Assembly: GCA_951640165.1 (NCBI GenBank)
Contig: OX621241.1
Coordinates: 11,785,001-11,849,000, forward strand
Length of the DNA stretch: 64,000 nt
Direction: 5' to 3'
Source of the DNA: Pseudoips prasinana
Lineage: Eukaryota; Arthropoda; Insecta; Lepidoptera; Nolidae
Shown here: positions 22,106 to 34,084 of the stretch, in pieces
Numbering within the stretch: position 1 is the first letter of the stretch
Layout of the letters: each line of letters opens with the position of its first letter
The notes under the pieces: model-generated
The model's input: only the letters and a program-made list of their open reading frames with translations
What the model was told of the DNA's origin: nothing
Database searches by the model: none
Made by a program: the position numbers and the translations under genes

Positions 22106-23414
22106 TAGTAAATAAAGTTGTCCCATTACACTGAGTACACCCTACACACTTCGCACGTGTTTTGTTCTGAGTCCGTCATAATAAAAATATAATATTTTTC
22201 TCACTTTGTATCTTCTAATAATATTGATCATTTGCCGAGGGCCTTCGCCATAATGTTGACCAAAACCAAAGGTCAACAACCATTTACGCACAGAACACCA
22301 AACGAGACGAGACCAAACAATATATAATCTGGGAGCCAATTCCCAAAACACGTTCGTCGAGTAACAGAAGCACAAACATAAATAATAATAACAATGTCTC
22401 ATTAATTTCTGTGTTTACTGAAGATCAGAAATTAATAACTCCAAATAAGTATCTATGAATTAAGTAATGGATGGTTATCACCATGGCCCAATGTAGGTAC
22501 TTTTTCAGAGTATACACATAGATGTATCGTCTATACCAGGTATTAGATACCGGGTAATTACGTAACGCGAATTCATCATATCAGCCTAATGACGTTCACT
22601 GGACAAAGATCTCCATGATGACTGGGGAGGCTACCGGCTAAGTCGCCGAACATCGGGATAGTGATCGGCGTTCAAAGAAATAAAGGTTGAGGTTGGTGCG
22701 AGTCGGACGTGCGCGTTCCATAGCAGCAAGTAACAATATAAAAGTTCATGTAGTAGTTGATTGAATGAAAGGGAAATTGCGGTTTATGATATTAAAAAAC
22801 TACTTACTTACTAGATCTCGTTCAAACCAATTTTCGGTGATAGTTTGCAAAGAAATGTACATCATATATATTTCTTTTGTTTTATCACTATCTTAAGTTT
22901 GAAGTTATTTGGGGGGGGGGGGGGCACATTTTACCACTTTGGAGGTGTCTCTCACGCAACCTATTCACTATAGAAAGAATTACGATGTCATTCAAATAAA
23001 AAAGTCACGTTTCCCCGTATAATCGTCGATCGCAACGTTGCTAGCATGAAGAAAATTGTTTATGTTTTTCATTTGTGACCTAGAACTGACTGCCACGTGT
23101 CTGGAAAACTCGTGTTTGCGCGTTATGTTCGAAACGGACTCTGGAGACCTGTTAATTGAAAATGGAATTGGACTACTCGTCTTAAGAATTGACGTTTTTG
23201 GTTGATTTCTAAGGCGTTTATAGTAAGAATTTTATAACGCGAGCGCTATTTGGAACCATTTAGTTGTTAATGGACAGATCGCTTTCAAAATCAAATTCAG
23301 TCTCTGAACGTAACAATATTGAAATAATATGTATTAGTATCCTTCATCTCAAATGCTAACAGAGTGACACGGTGAAATTTCGCGAACCTGATATAGCCAA
23401 TTATAGAAAAAAAA

Positions 23415-23929
23415 CCGGCCAAGTGCGAGTCGGACTCGCCCATGAAGGGTTCCGTAGCAGCAAGTATTTCAGTTGATTAAATAAAAGTTAAATTGTGTTT
23501 TCGATTTATGACGTATTAAAAAAAACTACTTACTAGATCTCGATCAAACCAATTTTCGTTGTTAGTTTACATGATAATGTATATCATATATTTTTTTGTA
23601 GTTTTATCATATTCTTATTTTAGAAGTTACAGGGGGGGGGGGGGGGGCACTCATTTTACCACTTTGAAAGTGTCTCTCGCGCAAACTATTCAGTTTAGAA
23701 TAAAATGATATTTGAAACCGCAATATCATTTTTGAAGACCTATCAATAGATACCCCACATGTATGGGTACGATGAAAAATTTTTTTTAGAGATTCAGTTC
23801 TATGTACACAAAATTATTGTTCTTTTTCTATTTTTGTGTGAAAATCCAAATTCTGTCCACAGAATATACACTACGTACCAAATTTCTACAGTACAGCTCT
23901 TATAGTTTTGGAAAAAAGTGACTGTGACA

Positions 23930-23961
<32 letters not shown>

Positions 23962-24012
23962 TTGTTCCGTGACACAGAGTTCCGTTTTTTGCCATTTGGC
24001 TACGGAACCCTA
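23415..24012 (+). repeat. Long subfamily of the 'ccggccaagtgcgag' repeat (~600 bp)
   Basis: It starts 'ccggccaagtgcgagtcgga', has a 15-G run near 23633 and 'gtctctcgcgcaaactattc', and ends 'ctacggaaccct'. It sits between the same flanks as the 290-bp element at 9005-9294. No ORF of note. The family is common in moths as I recall, but its transposon class is unsettled. Confidence 0.75.
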
Positions 24013-24202
24013 AAAAACGATCATTTGTATAGAATTTAAAAGCCCTATCGGCTTCACTCTAACGAGCAAAGATTAGGAGGACGATCGTTAGCGCAAAAGA
24101 AGCTCTCGTGCGTAACAATTAAAATAAAATGAATGTCATACAACGTGCGTTGTAGCTACATTGAATTTTATTGCGTTGTTACGGGAGTAGACATTTTTTT
24201 AA

Positions 24203-24342
24203 GTACAGACGCCACCACACCAAGCTACCCCTATTTGTCAAAATTCTCCAATTTAAAGTGAACCTTATGCTTTTGTGATAAAGTTGAAAACTATAAAAGA
24301 AATTTGACAGATTGGGGTAGCTGGATATGCTGTCGTCTGTAC
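24203..24342. mobile_element. Palindromic MITE, right-copy partner of 9485-9623
   Basis: Ends 'gtacagacgcca' and 'gtcgtctgtac'. The central sequence matches the left-copy member with scattered substitutions. Confidence 0.78.
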
Positions 24343-24601
24343 CTAGACGGAGATATTTTTTTTGTACGAAGTATAACAGTATAGTAAGTATCTTTATTCT
24401 TTGGTTAACTTCTTTAGTGGAACGAAGTTTATATGCGATCAATGATTCGCAGGGTTAGGTTATCGCTGAAATTACAAAAATATAAATGACCTCTCAAACG
24501 GACCTCTCTAGTAACAAGTACTCACAAACACCAAATATTTTAAAAAAATATTTGCATACCTCAGAAGAACTACTTTCAAGCTCTAAATAAATACTTTGTT
24601 T

Positions 24602-24721
24602 GTACAGAAGCCAGCACATATTCCCCCAATTGAAAGTAAACTTTATGATTTTGTGATAAATTTGAAAATCTATAAAAGAAATTTGACAGATTGGGGTAGT
24701 TGGATGTGCTGGCGTCTGTAC
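24602..24721. mobile_element. Palindromic MITE, right-copy partner of 9865-10002, left arm deleted
   Basis: It lacks the 'ctaccccaatctgtcaa' part of the left arm but keeps the complete right arm and the 'gtac' ends. One-armed decay of a palindrome. Confidence 0.75.
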
Positions 24722-25238
24722 AGTTCTTTTTTAACCCCCAACGCAAAAAGAGGAGTGTTATAAGTTTGACGTCGATATCTTTTTGACTGGGCGCGTGTGT
24801 GTGTTGCTCTCAAACGGATGAATCGATTTCGAGGAAGTTTTTTTTTCATTTGAAAGCCAGTTTCCTTACGAGCTATGTTTTGTTAATATCGGTACAGCAG
24901 TGTAAGAGTATCAGCTCTTTTCTAAAATTATTTAATTATAGTTAACTCACCTCTGTAGCTGGCCAAGTAAGATAACGATATTTTACCGAAATAACGTTTT
25001 ATTAAGTTTAAGTTATCCAATGTTTAGTGCCTGAAAGCTCCCCAGTAAACATTAAATAATGTTATTTTGTTTTGTGTTAGCTATAAAAATTGACGTTCGG
25101 GAGCTGCGACCCGCAATTGGCCAATATACATGGCCATGAGTAAATCATTCGTTTTATAGGTCAATGCCAAATCTAAGAATTGGCACTGGGACTTATTAAA
25201 ATTCTTAAATCAAGAGTTGTTTTCACCGGAAATTAAAG

Positions 25239-25403
25239 TCATATTCAAATTCAAATTCAAATATATTTATTTCGGAAAAATATCCATATAATGTTAGTAT
25301 AACTTAGCCTAATGTTAGTATCAATTAAATTAATTATGCTAAGGGTGTCTGGACTCTTACCCACCTGTGTAAAAGGGGAGAGTCCCACCGATCAGAAAAC
25401 ATA
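25239..25403 (-). mobile_element. LINE 3' end with 'caaatt' repeat tail, right copy only
   Basis: The insert at about 25244-25398 begins 'tcaaattcaaattcaaat' and 'atttatttcgg', the complement of a LINE 3' tail with a hexamer repeat. 'catat' occurs on both sides. The left copy reads 'aaagtcatatgactacg' without it (near 10892). Confidence 0.7.
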
Positions 25404-25501
25404 TGACTACGAAAATGAATTATGAATAACACACGGCTACACATCAAGTTATACATTTCTAGTTTAAGTTGATCCCGCGTTGTAAAGGATTTCCATACGG
25501 T

Positions 25502-25616
25502 AAGAGGTCAGCTGGATGCGGATAGCGCAAAACCGGCAATTGTGGAGATCTTTGGGGGAGGCCTTTGTCCAACAGTGGACGTCTTTCGGTTGATATGATG
25601 ATGATGAAGAGGTCAG
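25502..25616 (+). mobile_element. ~90-bp RTE 3' end with target duplication, right copy only
   Basis: The insert (about 25514-25604) starts 'ggatgcggatagcgcaaaac' and ends 'gatatgatgatgatg'. The flank 'aagaggtcagct' is present on both sides, and the left copy has a single version (near 10997). It matches the last 90 bases of the RTE at 14101-14940. A very short, recent, 5'-truncated insertion. Confidence 0.85.
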
Positions 25617-25754
25617 CTTATATTGGAAATATATAACTTGATATGTAGCCATGTGTACTTCTGAAACAGAATTGGCAAATAGGTAGAGAGCATTAGTAAC
25701 TTAGTTACTACTTACAGTTAATATAACCTGACTGACCGACTGCATTCCGTTGCT

Positions 25755-26115
25755 AATAATAATATCCTCCTAGCGGAATTTCAGCCACGGCGCCGCGGCG
25801 GCCAGTCTCAATAGAGATTAACCATATGCGCGGGACATATTATAGTGCACAAGTGTATGCGCAAACATAGTAGTACTTTCTATCCCACTGCTCTTATGAT
25901 CCGATGGGGCGCCTAGCGATACGACCGGAAAGGCGTCAGGTACAGGACCGACGGCTTTACGTAGTCTCCGAGGCACGGGGGTATAATACCGCCAACTCCC
26001 AGACTTCGGGCTGATGCTTATCACTTTTGGCCCGACCCGGGATTTGAACCCAGGACCCCGTTCTCTGCGGGGTGAAAGACCACCACTAGACCAACGAGGC
26101 AGCTGTTGATAATAT
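25755..26115 (-). mobile_element. tRNA-derived SINE (family A), right-copy partner
   Basis: Same insertion as 11139-11495, with B-box complement 'gggatttgaaccc' near 26040. It carries an extra 'gcgccgcggc' in the body near 25790. Confidence 0.8.
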
Positions 26116-27310
26116 ATTATTAAGTAGTGGAATCAGGCGTTACTTTGCGGAAATCCATAACATTCAAAATACAAAGTTAATACGTAGTGTTAATTCCGCG
26201 AATTGTCAGTTTAATCAAGCCGGGATGCAATATATACCGCTCTTACGGCCGCCAAAAAAAAATATGCACATGCACGGTAGGTTAAAAATAATATTGTTGA
26301 TCCCACATAAATGTAACATTTTAACGGAATTAATTAAAATTGCATTTTAATACTTAAAATAAGTATATTCAAAATGTAGTAAATTAACATATTATATTTT
26401 ACCAAAAGACTTTTTTCATTACTGACATAGATTATATTCGCGTGAATAAGTGCGGGCAGCACAGCCATCGCACAAGAAACGCACGAAAAGTAGGTACCTA
26501 AAGATGTTTATAAAGTAATGATAATAATATCAACCCCTGTCCATTAAACGCATGTCCCTTGAATGTCGATTACTGGCTGTTCATAAAAATTTGTTTTTGG
26601 TCGTACATACATCTATCTGGCTAAATTCGTATCTCAATTCCTCCTAGAATGTACTTAATACTACTTTGTTCGAATTATAGATTGCTATTAACATGTAACA
26701 GGCGTATTTTGATGCTGGCATTCGCAACCAGAATATTTAAAATAAAACTGGTTTTTTAAAATGTGAATAGGTTCAATCTAGCTATTTAGCATCCTTCTAA
26801 AATCACGTAAAAATATAACTAGGTATTTATTTATAACAAAACTGAAAACCAAAGTTGACATTTCAAAGTTGATTTACGTTTGAATGTTGCCAATGCAACA
26901 AAGAAATAAATAAGAAGTAATAACATTGAAAAAACGTTCCAAGACGGTTGCACAAAGTACGTCACTTTTAGAGTTTCTGCCTTGTGTTTTTTATTTTGCT
27001 CATTAAACGCTTGATTATTCCTGTTTTTATCACAGAGAACTATTCATAAAGATCGATGAAGAGCGGGTTGGGCTTCGTCCATATGAGTGAGTGTATGTGG
27101 CGCTAAAATCAAGTATTAATTAGTAAACTTTTCCGTGAGAGGAAAATAAAAATATTGTTACGTAATTGATAGTATATGAGCTTTTCTAAGACAAATTTGT
27201 ACCAAAAATTCAATAATGTTGTATAATTCCATCACACTGGTTTGATGACGGAGATGTTCGGTAACGAAGCTATTGAATGGGTATTAGTATTCCTCTTGGG
27301 ATAAGTGTTC

Positions 27311-27490
27311 CACTCTTACACCCAGACACAGAAGAAATAATCGTGCTCATCGCACAAAGATTTGTCGTGGGTAGTAATCGAACCCACGAACTGGCTGAGA
27401 AGTCCATGGTACCTAACTTGTTGGTCACAAGCCAATGACTACTGAGTCTCTTAATCTCTTCCCAATAACTCCTGAGTCCCTTGCTCTCTT
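27311..27490 (-). mobile_element. tRNA-derived SINE-like element (family E), right-copy partner
   Basis: Matches 13262-13450 with a few substitutions. The sequence before it ('ataagtgttcca') joins directly here, whereas the left copy has about 75 extra bases. Confidence 0.6.
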
Positions 27491-27845
27491 CTTTGGTTGT
27501 ATACTCGTATCATATTTTGCGATTAGGCTACCCAGTGTATATTTTTATTACTTTTCATATTATGTCTATTGAGTTTTATTCCTCTTGGTTTACAACAAAG
27601 AGTTGATTAATCTATCTCTCTATTATTTTAGTTTATCCCCAGGGGGCTGTCAGTTCACTGCTGGAGATTACAAAGACAATAGCTAGTAATTTATCAACGT
27701 TAAAAGAACATATTCCGATAATCGATGAGTTAATTGTTGCTGTACTTTATTAATAGCCTGGCACGAGGCAATAAGACAATGGAATAAATAAACCGGGTGT
27801 ATAACGTGTAAAAAATTTAGTTTTATAACTTTTCCGCAAACTGCA

Positions 27846-28045
27846 CGTGTGGCGCAGCGGCTAAGACAGTCGCCTCGCCACTTCGTGTCGCGGGTTCAAG
27901 TATTTGTGTGACCCATAAATAGTTGTTCTGAGTCTGGATGTAATTTGTGTCCTTCTATTATGTGTTTGTAAAGTACCTACCCCGCGACACAGGGATTAGA
28001 TTGCCTAGTGCAGCCGTTGTTTTTTTGATAAGGAAAAATAAAAAT
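27846..28045 (+). mobile_element. tRNA-derived SINE (family C), right-copy partner
   Basis: Same insertion as 13807-14010, with head 'gtggcgcagcggctaagaca'. Confidence 0.75.
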
Positions 28046-28140
28046 TTATGCTCGAATCTAGGACATCATAAGTTTACTGTCAGGCGCCAATGTAACTTGC
28101 TACCTCTGACCCCGTTACCTCCCTCTACTTGCCCTCTACC

Positions 28141-28546
28141 CTTTGGTAAAGCTCCGATTTCCGTAGGAGGTTAAAGTTCATGATTTACCAGTTTTTTTAT
28201 GTAACGTTTATAATTTTTCTTCACGCCTGGTCGAATTAACAGTTACCTGGAAGAGTTCGTGGCGATAAGGCCGCCATTTGTACAATCTTGATAACATTTT
28301 CATAGTGTTTTGTATGTCATGTTTTTAGTGTAAAATATAGAGTTACTTACTTACTTGCTTCATCATTATCATGTCAGTGGAGTGACGTCCACTACTGTAC
28401 AAAAGCCTCCCCATAGAATGGGGGATATGCCATAATCGCAGATTGGCAGACAGGTTGGCGATCGCAGTTTAATGGTCATAATTCACAGAAAAACGCTGCT
28501 GCGCGTTCTCTGGTAGGTATTTCTTCGGGACGATTTCTACTAAAAC
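28141..28546 (-). repeat. Filler specific to right copy, with RTE-tail fragment
   Basis: The part 28361-28546 is a minus-strand relative of the 3688-3850 fragment ('catcattatcatgtcagtgg', 'caaaagcctccccatagaat', 'ctctggtaggtatttcttcg'). The first 200 bases are unassigned. It occupies the position held by the RTE and repeat filler in the left copy. Confidence 0.6.
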
Positions 28547-28982
28547 TCCATGATATATGTATGTACTTAGTGCACCTGGCTACTTTTAATCTCTGCACCT
28601 CTTCAAGGTCGACTGCGAGAAAATGCCTATGGTATTAAGTCCACCTCTGTACAATAAAGTTTTGAAATAAAAATAAATTAATATTTGTTCACCTAAAAAG
28701 TGCTCAACGCGCCTAAAAACGATTTCACATGAAAAATAAGAGCCTTGTTTATCATTCAATGCAGATCCATAATGAATTATCACTTTTCCCTTTATTTTGA
28801 CACGTCCGTGATGGATGAACGGTCAGTGTTAACAACAATGTAAATACCTACCGTATTTACACGTTTTTATTGTTACGCGTACTGTATTAGAAGTACCTAG
28901 CTCAAGCATAACTAAGCAGGTCCTTACCTACTAAGCCCTTGCTTAAGATATGTTTTGTAATGATTGATTACTAGAATAATAT

Positions 28983-29275
28983 AGAGTTAGCAAAACTAAA
29001 AAGTCATTCATGGGAAATTGTATTAGGTTTTATAACAAGCTCCCTATTCATATAACTAAACTACCTGATAATAAGTTTAAGTCACACATTAAACGTGAAC
29101 TTATGGCTAAGGGTTACTACACTACTAAGGATTACATTGACGATAAAGACATTTGGCGGTCGGCATCTACCTGCACATAGTCCGCTGGAGATCTTATAGC
29201 CATATAGACATGAGTAATCTTTTATGTTACATGAACTATCTGTAATAAAACTATCTATTATTTAAATATTCTACG
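28983..29275 (+). pseudogene. LINE ORF2 C-terminal fragment, right-copy partner
   Basis: Same 198-nt open frame as 15695-15892, ending in TAG at 29178-29180. The protein-coding part appears unchanged between copies. Confidence 0.7.
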
Positions 29276-29406
29276 AATTTCAGAACTGTTGGTTGTGTCT
29301 CAAAATGATTACTGTTACTTTTATTTTGACGTTTTTTATTTATTTTGATCTGTTCTGAACATAAATAAAACCCGACTAAAATTCCCGGTCAACCTAATTT
29401 GCAACT

Positions 29407-29471
29407 AAAAATATTACAAATAATGTACAAACCAACAACTCGTTGGTTTGTACGTTCTTTGTAATATTTTT
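29407..29471. repeat. 30-bp imperfect hairpin inside right-copy-specific insert
   Basis: Arms 29407-29436 and 29442-29471 pair with two mismatches around 'aactc'. The right arm matches resident sequence of the left copy near 16028-16052, so the left arm is an inverted copy of local DNA. Confidence 0.8.
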
Positions 29472-29543
29472 ACTAAAAACACATGTATAAATTAAATAGC
29501 CTGATAATTATATAAAATGCAGAACATTACCGTCCCAGTCCAG

Positions 29544-29581
29544 GCCTCTTTCTCATAATCGTCCCATTATGAGAAAGAGGC
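29544..29581. repeat. Perfect 16-bp stem hairpin, right-copy partner
   Basis: Identical arms to 16128-16165, with one loop substitution. Confidence 0.9.
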
Positions 29582-29589
29582 TAGCCACA

Positions 29590-30060
29590 GAGACTCGATC
29601 CCACAGTTAAACCGTTAACACGGTTTTGTGGGACATATACATAAACCGTTATATATATTTGGAAATATAAAAAAAAAAAATGTCCACCACGCTGGACTAA
29701 TGCCGGTTGGTAGACTGCACATGACATCCAGAACATTTCGGTGAACTCTCAGGCATGCTGGTAACGTCACGATATTTTTCTTCGCCGTTTTAAGTGCGAG
29801 ATATATAGTCAGATGCTCCCAACGAAACATAAGTGATTGGCCACGTTACGCAACTATGCTCACGTTCAGTTCGTTGATGGGTGACCGCAAAAGAGGTTTA
29901 ATTTCTGAGCGCCTCCGTGCATCAGAGGGGACGTTAAGCTGTCGGTCCGGGCTGTAGCCAGTAGCCAACAGTCGTTAAGCCATGTCAGAATGACTACTAG
30001 GTGGCTTGAAAAACTCTGACACTAGGGTAACCACTGCCCATACTATAAGTAAGTAAGTGC
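29590..30060 (-). repeat. Interspersed repeat of the 'gtggttaccctag' family, right-copy partner
   Basis: Same insertion as 16166-16634, with several substitutions and indels that break the long frame. Confidence 0.6.
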
Positions 30061-30118
30061 GAGATAATAAATTAAAATGTCAATAGTGCAATACATGAAT
30101 TCGAAAAGTCAGTAGTGC

Positions 30119-30325
30119 GTGCTTTGGATTGAACTCCAGACCACTGAGCCCACAGGCCAATGGTTTTATCACTAGATAATAATAATATCTAGGGACAACA
30201 TCCCACAGATCATCCTAGCCCTAAACCAAGCAAAGCTTGTACTATGGGTACCAGGCGACGATATACATACTTATATAGATAGATAAATACTTATATACAT
30301 AGAAAACACCATGACTCAGAAAGTG
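30119..30325 (-). mobile_element. Truncated SINE (family D), first of two tandem units
   Basis: The unit 'gtgctttggattgaactcc ... atgactcagaaa' at 30119-30325 is repeated from 30326 onward. The second unit is complete with the tRNA-like head. Confidence 0.7.
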
Positions 30326-30373
30326 CTTTGGATTGAACTCCAGACCACTGAGTCCACAGTCCAATGGTTTTAT

Positions 30374-30632
30374 CACTAGATAATAATAATATCTAGGGAC
30401 AATATCCCACAGATCATCCTAGCCCTAAACTAAGCAAAACTTGTACTATGGGTACCAGGCGACGATATACATACTTATATAGATAGATAAATACTTATAT
30501 ACATAGAAAACAACCATGACTCAGAAACAAATATTCGTGCTCATCACATAAATATTTGCACTTACCGGGCTTCGAACCCAGGACCACCAGCTTCGTAAGC
30601 AGGAGCACCACCAACTAGGCTACGGCGACTTT
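30374..30632 (-). mobile_element. tRNA-derived SINE (family D), full length
   Basis: On the minus strand the head reads 'gccgtagcctagttggtgg', then 'gtcctgggttcgaagcccgg' (B box near 30564-30583), then the body and an 'ATT' tail. The right border of the tandem duplication (30401) lies inside its tail. A plus-strand member is at 46222-46492. Confidence 0.8.
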
Positions 30633-32937
30633 TACTTGTTTCATAATAGCCATATATTTGTTCAAATCCCTAATGAATTATTACTTTTCCCGCAGAGCCT
30701 TTATACAAATTGGCACTCGTGATGGATTAATAGATTAAATACTTGGAAAGGGCCATGGACAATGTTTACAATGGGATCTACGTACCTATATGTTTTCAAT
30801 GTAAATAATATTGAGTAAACTGTAGGCATGGTATATGGTGAAGGGCTGGCAACAGTAATAGTTATTTGATAAACAAGAGTGCAAAGTTGCTTTTAACCGC
30901 GTACGCGCGTGCTCAATTTTGATAACCGAGTAAGAGGATTCTTAAATTAAATGTCAATAATTAGAATCCTGAACCACTCGAGTGCAACACGTAACTTTTT
31001 ATCACACCTCAGCGAGGAAATGCCTAAATGCCAAAAAATTATTTTATAATAAATACCTTTATTTCAGTGTTAGGTATTAATTACTATATTATGATATGTA
31101 CCTAAGTATTACAGGACCATTTTTAAAATATAACAATTTAGGTATACATAAGTATAATTAAGAAAAACCTAAAGTTACTTGTGCTGAGTGTAATAGTACA
31201 ATAAAGTTGCGCAAAACATATAAATAAAGTACACCAGGAAGGTTCCGAGTGTTAGTTTTTGATAAATTAAAAAAGTTGGATGATAAATTCGGATTCCGTT
31301 ATGGAGGTAGAAGTAATATTCACAAACTTAGTGCACACGATATTCTAAATTCAAATTCACTTTGTCCTCTAGGGATTCCGAGATGGGGTGATGAAAATAG
31401 ATTTAATATCCACAAATGTTAAGCCAATACTGACTACTGGGTTGATTTTGATGAAAACATATTTGTCAAAGGAGACGGATACCTTTTCATACAATATTGG
31501 GCTTGGATGTAAAAAGATAAAAGTGGTGTCAATTAATGGGTCCATAAATTATCAGCCAATTACTACAAATTCCATGGATTTATTAAATCTATGAGCAGAT
31601 TTATAAAAGATTTAGTCTTAATAGAGAGGTTATGTACCAACATATACTTAACAGCAGATTTTTAAGGGCGATTGCTATTTAATAGTTATCCGTGTCCAGT
31701 ATGTTAGCAAAAGTCGTACACGTTAAGCAATATCAGAAGTCCGTAGAGAGAATGCAGTTGTCGAGCGATATATAAACAAAACAATAAAAAATACTCAAAT
31801 CACACACGCACTAAATGATACGAGAAATGAGTGACCGATCATAGATTAGGATTCAAAAACTGTCACCAGTCACTGTCAACATAGATTAAAAATATAGTTG
31901 CCATTATCTAATAAATCGATTTAAACGATAACCGATATTATGATTTCTACTTATGTTGTTGTTATTTTATTTTTTACTGTTGACATTATGTTAATGTATT
32001 TAACAATAAGTATGATTAAATCAGTTACCTGGTGTCTGGTGCAAGAGGATTTATATTACATTGTTTGAACTCATTAACGTTAATCGATTATAGTAATCAA
32101 CAACCAATTTAATTCGTGACTTAAACTTATTTTGAGATATCTCGTTTTCCAGAATGTAAATTGGGTCAATTTTTTACAGTTTTGAATAGAAAAATATAAC
32201 GCTTTTTTTAAACCATATCTCAACTTATTACAGTCAGGCCCAGAAATCCCCGTCTCCTTTAATTGATTAAACACAATACAAAAATAATCACCAAATAACC
32301 ACAAGAACATACTTTTATGATGTATTTTTGTGGTTATTTAGTGAATATTTTTGTTCATAACCAAAGAGGCTAAAATATTAGGTACCTATGCATTCATTAG
32401 CATAACTCCAAGACTAGCGCCTTGCTACGGTTTATAGCAATGATATGGGAGGTGTATTCCAGTTCAACATCCTCCCACCATTACATTGAATACGAAATTA
32501 AACTATGTACAACATATAATTTGGAAAAGCGGGAACAAAATAATGGAAAATATTAGTAAAACGTGTCATATGGTTTTGTAAGAAATGTACTCATATTATA
32601 ATTGTGGTTGAACAAATATATGGGTTGATTAGGGAGCGCCTGCGAGGAAACAAATTGCAATCCATCCTTGTACAGTCCTATTGGATACTAAGGCGCAAGG
32701 TGCAGACTATATTTGGATAGAAAAAAATCTTTTACCCTACTTAAAAAGGTGGAACGTTCTCAATGCGTAGTTTTCCAACTTCTCCGGCGTTTGTGAACCT
32801 TTTTTTTCAATAGGCTTGTTGAGTTTTGTTTATAATCATACGATTTATAATAAAATTATAGGGAAGGGCGCCGTTGAAATATTCTTATTTTCTTATAAAC
32901 TTTAAAAATATAAAGTAAAACTTTAAAGTTGTAAATT
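30633..32937. other. AT-rich single-copy sequence, no supported gene
   Basis: Several ORFs under 80 codons occur by chance (for example 31388-31594 and 32080-32310). None shows a domain, a good start context or a conserved partner. No transposon ends were recognised. Confidence 0.4.
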
Positions 32938-33005
32938 AATCATCATTATCAACGTGTCAGCCAAAGAAAGTCCACAGCTGGACAAAAGCTTCCCCAAAGA
33001 ATAGA
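32938..33005 (-). repeat. Short RTE-like tail fragment
   Basis: 'catcattatcaacgtgtcag' followed by 'gtccacagctggacaaaagc' on the plus strand is the complement of an RTE-type 3' end. Confidence 0.6.
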
Positions 33006-33035
33006 GGAAATTAACTTTACGTCCACTAAGTTGTG

Positions 33036-33129
33036 ACATTTAAAGTTGGTGCTAATATTTATTGCCCATAAGAATAGAGAACGAATGTATATTCGTTCTC
33101 TATTCTTATGGGCACCATCTTTAAATGTT
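33036..33129. repeat. Long inverted repeat with perfect 23-bp core
   Basis: The core arms 33064-33086 and 33091-33113 are exact complements around 'gtat'. Outside them 'acatttaaagttggtg' and 'caccatctttaaatgt' extend the pairing with one mismatch. A 12-base bulge lies on the left side. Confidence 0.88.
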
Positions 33130-33185
33130 CTAATTCAGTGTATTTTATTTATATTTTAGTTGGGTTTGAAACTGATGCTAAGATA

Positions 33186-33351
33186 TCTACTATATAAAAA
33201 TAAGTCGGGTTTTCCTTCCTGACGCTATAACAGCACGCACAAACCGATTTCCACGGTTTTGAATTCGTTGGAAAGGTCTCGGGCTCCGTGAGGTTTATAG
33301 CAAAGAAAATTTATAAAATTTAACGCGGGTAACACCGCGGGCCACAGCTAG
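33186..33351 (+). mobile_element. Non-autonomous Helitron, first of a head-to-tail pair
   Basis: It starts 'TCTACTATATAAAAATAAG' and ends 'GCCACAGCTAG', with the 'cgcgggtaacaccgcg' hairpin before the end. The next base starts a second Helitron. Confidence 0.85.
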
Positions 33352-33520
33352 TCTACTATTTAAAAATAAGTCGGGTTTTCCTTCCTGACGCTATAACTCC
33401 AGAACGCACGAACCGATTTCTACGGTTTCGCATTCGTTGGAAAGGTCTCGGGCTCCGTGAGGTTTATAGCAAAGAAAATTCATAAAATTTAACGCGGGTA
33501 ACACCGCGGGGCACAGCTAG
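33352..33520 (+). mobile_element. Non-autonomous Helitron, second of a head-to-tail pair
   Basis: It starts 'TCTACTATTTAAAAATAAG' directly after the CTAG of its neighbour and ends 'GCACAGCTAG' followed by T. At 169 bp it equals the nested member at 47712-47880. There is no spacer between the two elements. Confidence 0.88.
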
Positions 33521-33654
33521 TGTTTAATAAAATAGATTAAATTGATTAAGTCTCAAATTTAATAAAGACGTAATATATTTAGCCTTTGATTTATAGTCAT
33601 AATGAAAACTACATTCATATATAAAGCTATGTTTTATTTACTTTTTTTAACAGA

Positions 33655-33808
33655 CAACGCCCGCACTAGGGAATTTAATAACTGTGTCGTGGGGTACTTT
33701 ACAAACATATAATTGACGGACACAAAGTACATCCAGACTCAGAACAACTATTTAAGTGTCACACAAATATTTGTACTGCGCGGCATGCGCGGTTGTCTTA
33801 CGCATATA
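33655..33808 (-). mobile_element. tRNA-derived SINE (family C), fragment
   Basis: Complement of the family body: 'gtcgtggggtactttacaaa', 'catccagactcagaacaact', 'gtcacacaaatatttg'. Confidence 0.65.
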
Positions 33809-34084
33809 ATGACGGGCAATGTAATCCGGGTGGTACTACACTTTTTATTGAAATACTAAGAGTCACCGCTATAATAAAGCAACAAAAACAACTAGGTACT
33901 TAAAATTGTTTTCATAGAATTACGCTACCGGGCATTGCTTCTCCTGTCCTAGATTTGTAATTAATCACCTACTTGTCAGCGCCATTAATTAATCTTCGCA
34001 GCCCTAATTCGCATCAGTAGTTATCTACCCACTGAAACAGATCCCTGTCAACCTCATAAACAAGTTTAAAATACCATAAAATAT

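Larger units (their letters stand above)
16978..30401 (+). repeat. Tandem segmental duplication, right copy (~13.4 kb)
   Basis: Head-to-tail repeat of 2547-16977. The join reads 'agggaca' then 'ctttaatacaggg' with no extra bases. Insertions present only here are the SINE at 21121-21323, the LINE 3' end at 25244-25398, the RTE tail at about 25514-25604 and a different filler at 28141-28546. Identity is highest near the left end: the stretch 19140-20165 shows no difference from its partner that I could see by eye. From about 20.2 kb onward single-base changes and small indels are frequent. Confidence 0.93.

Noticed and set aside
31255..31600. Possible exon with readable peptide near 31.3 kb
   Set aside because: Frames are interrupted and no domain or splice structure could be supported.
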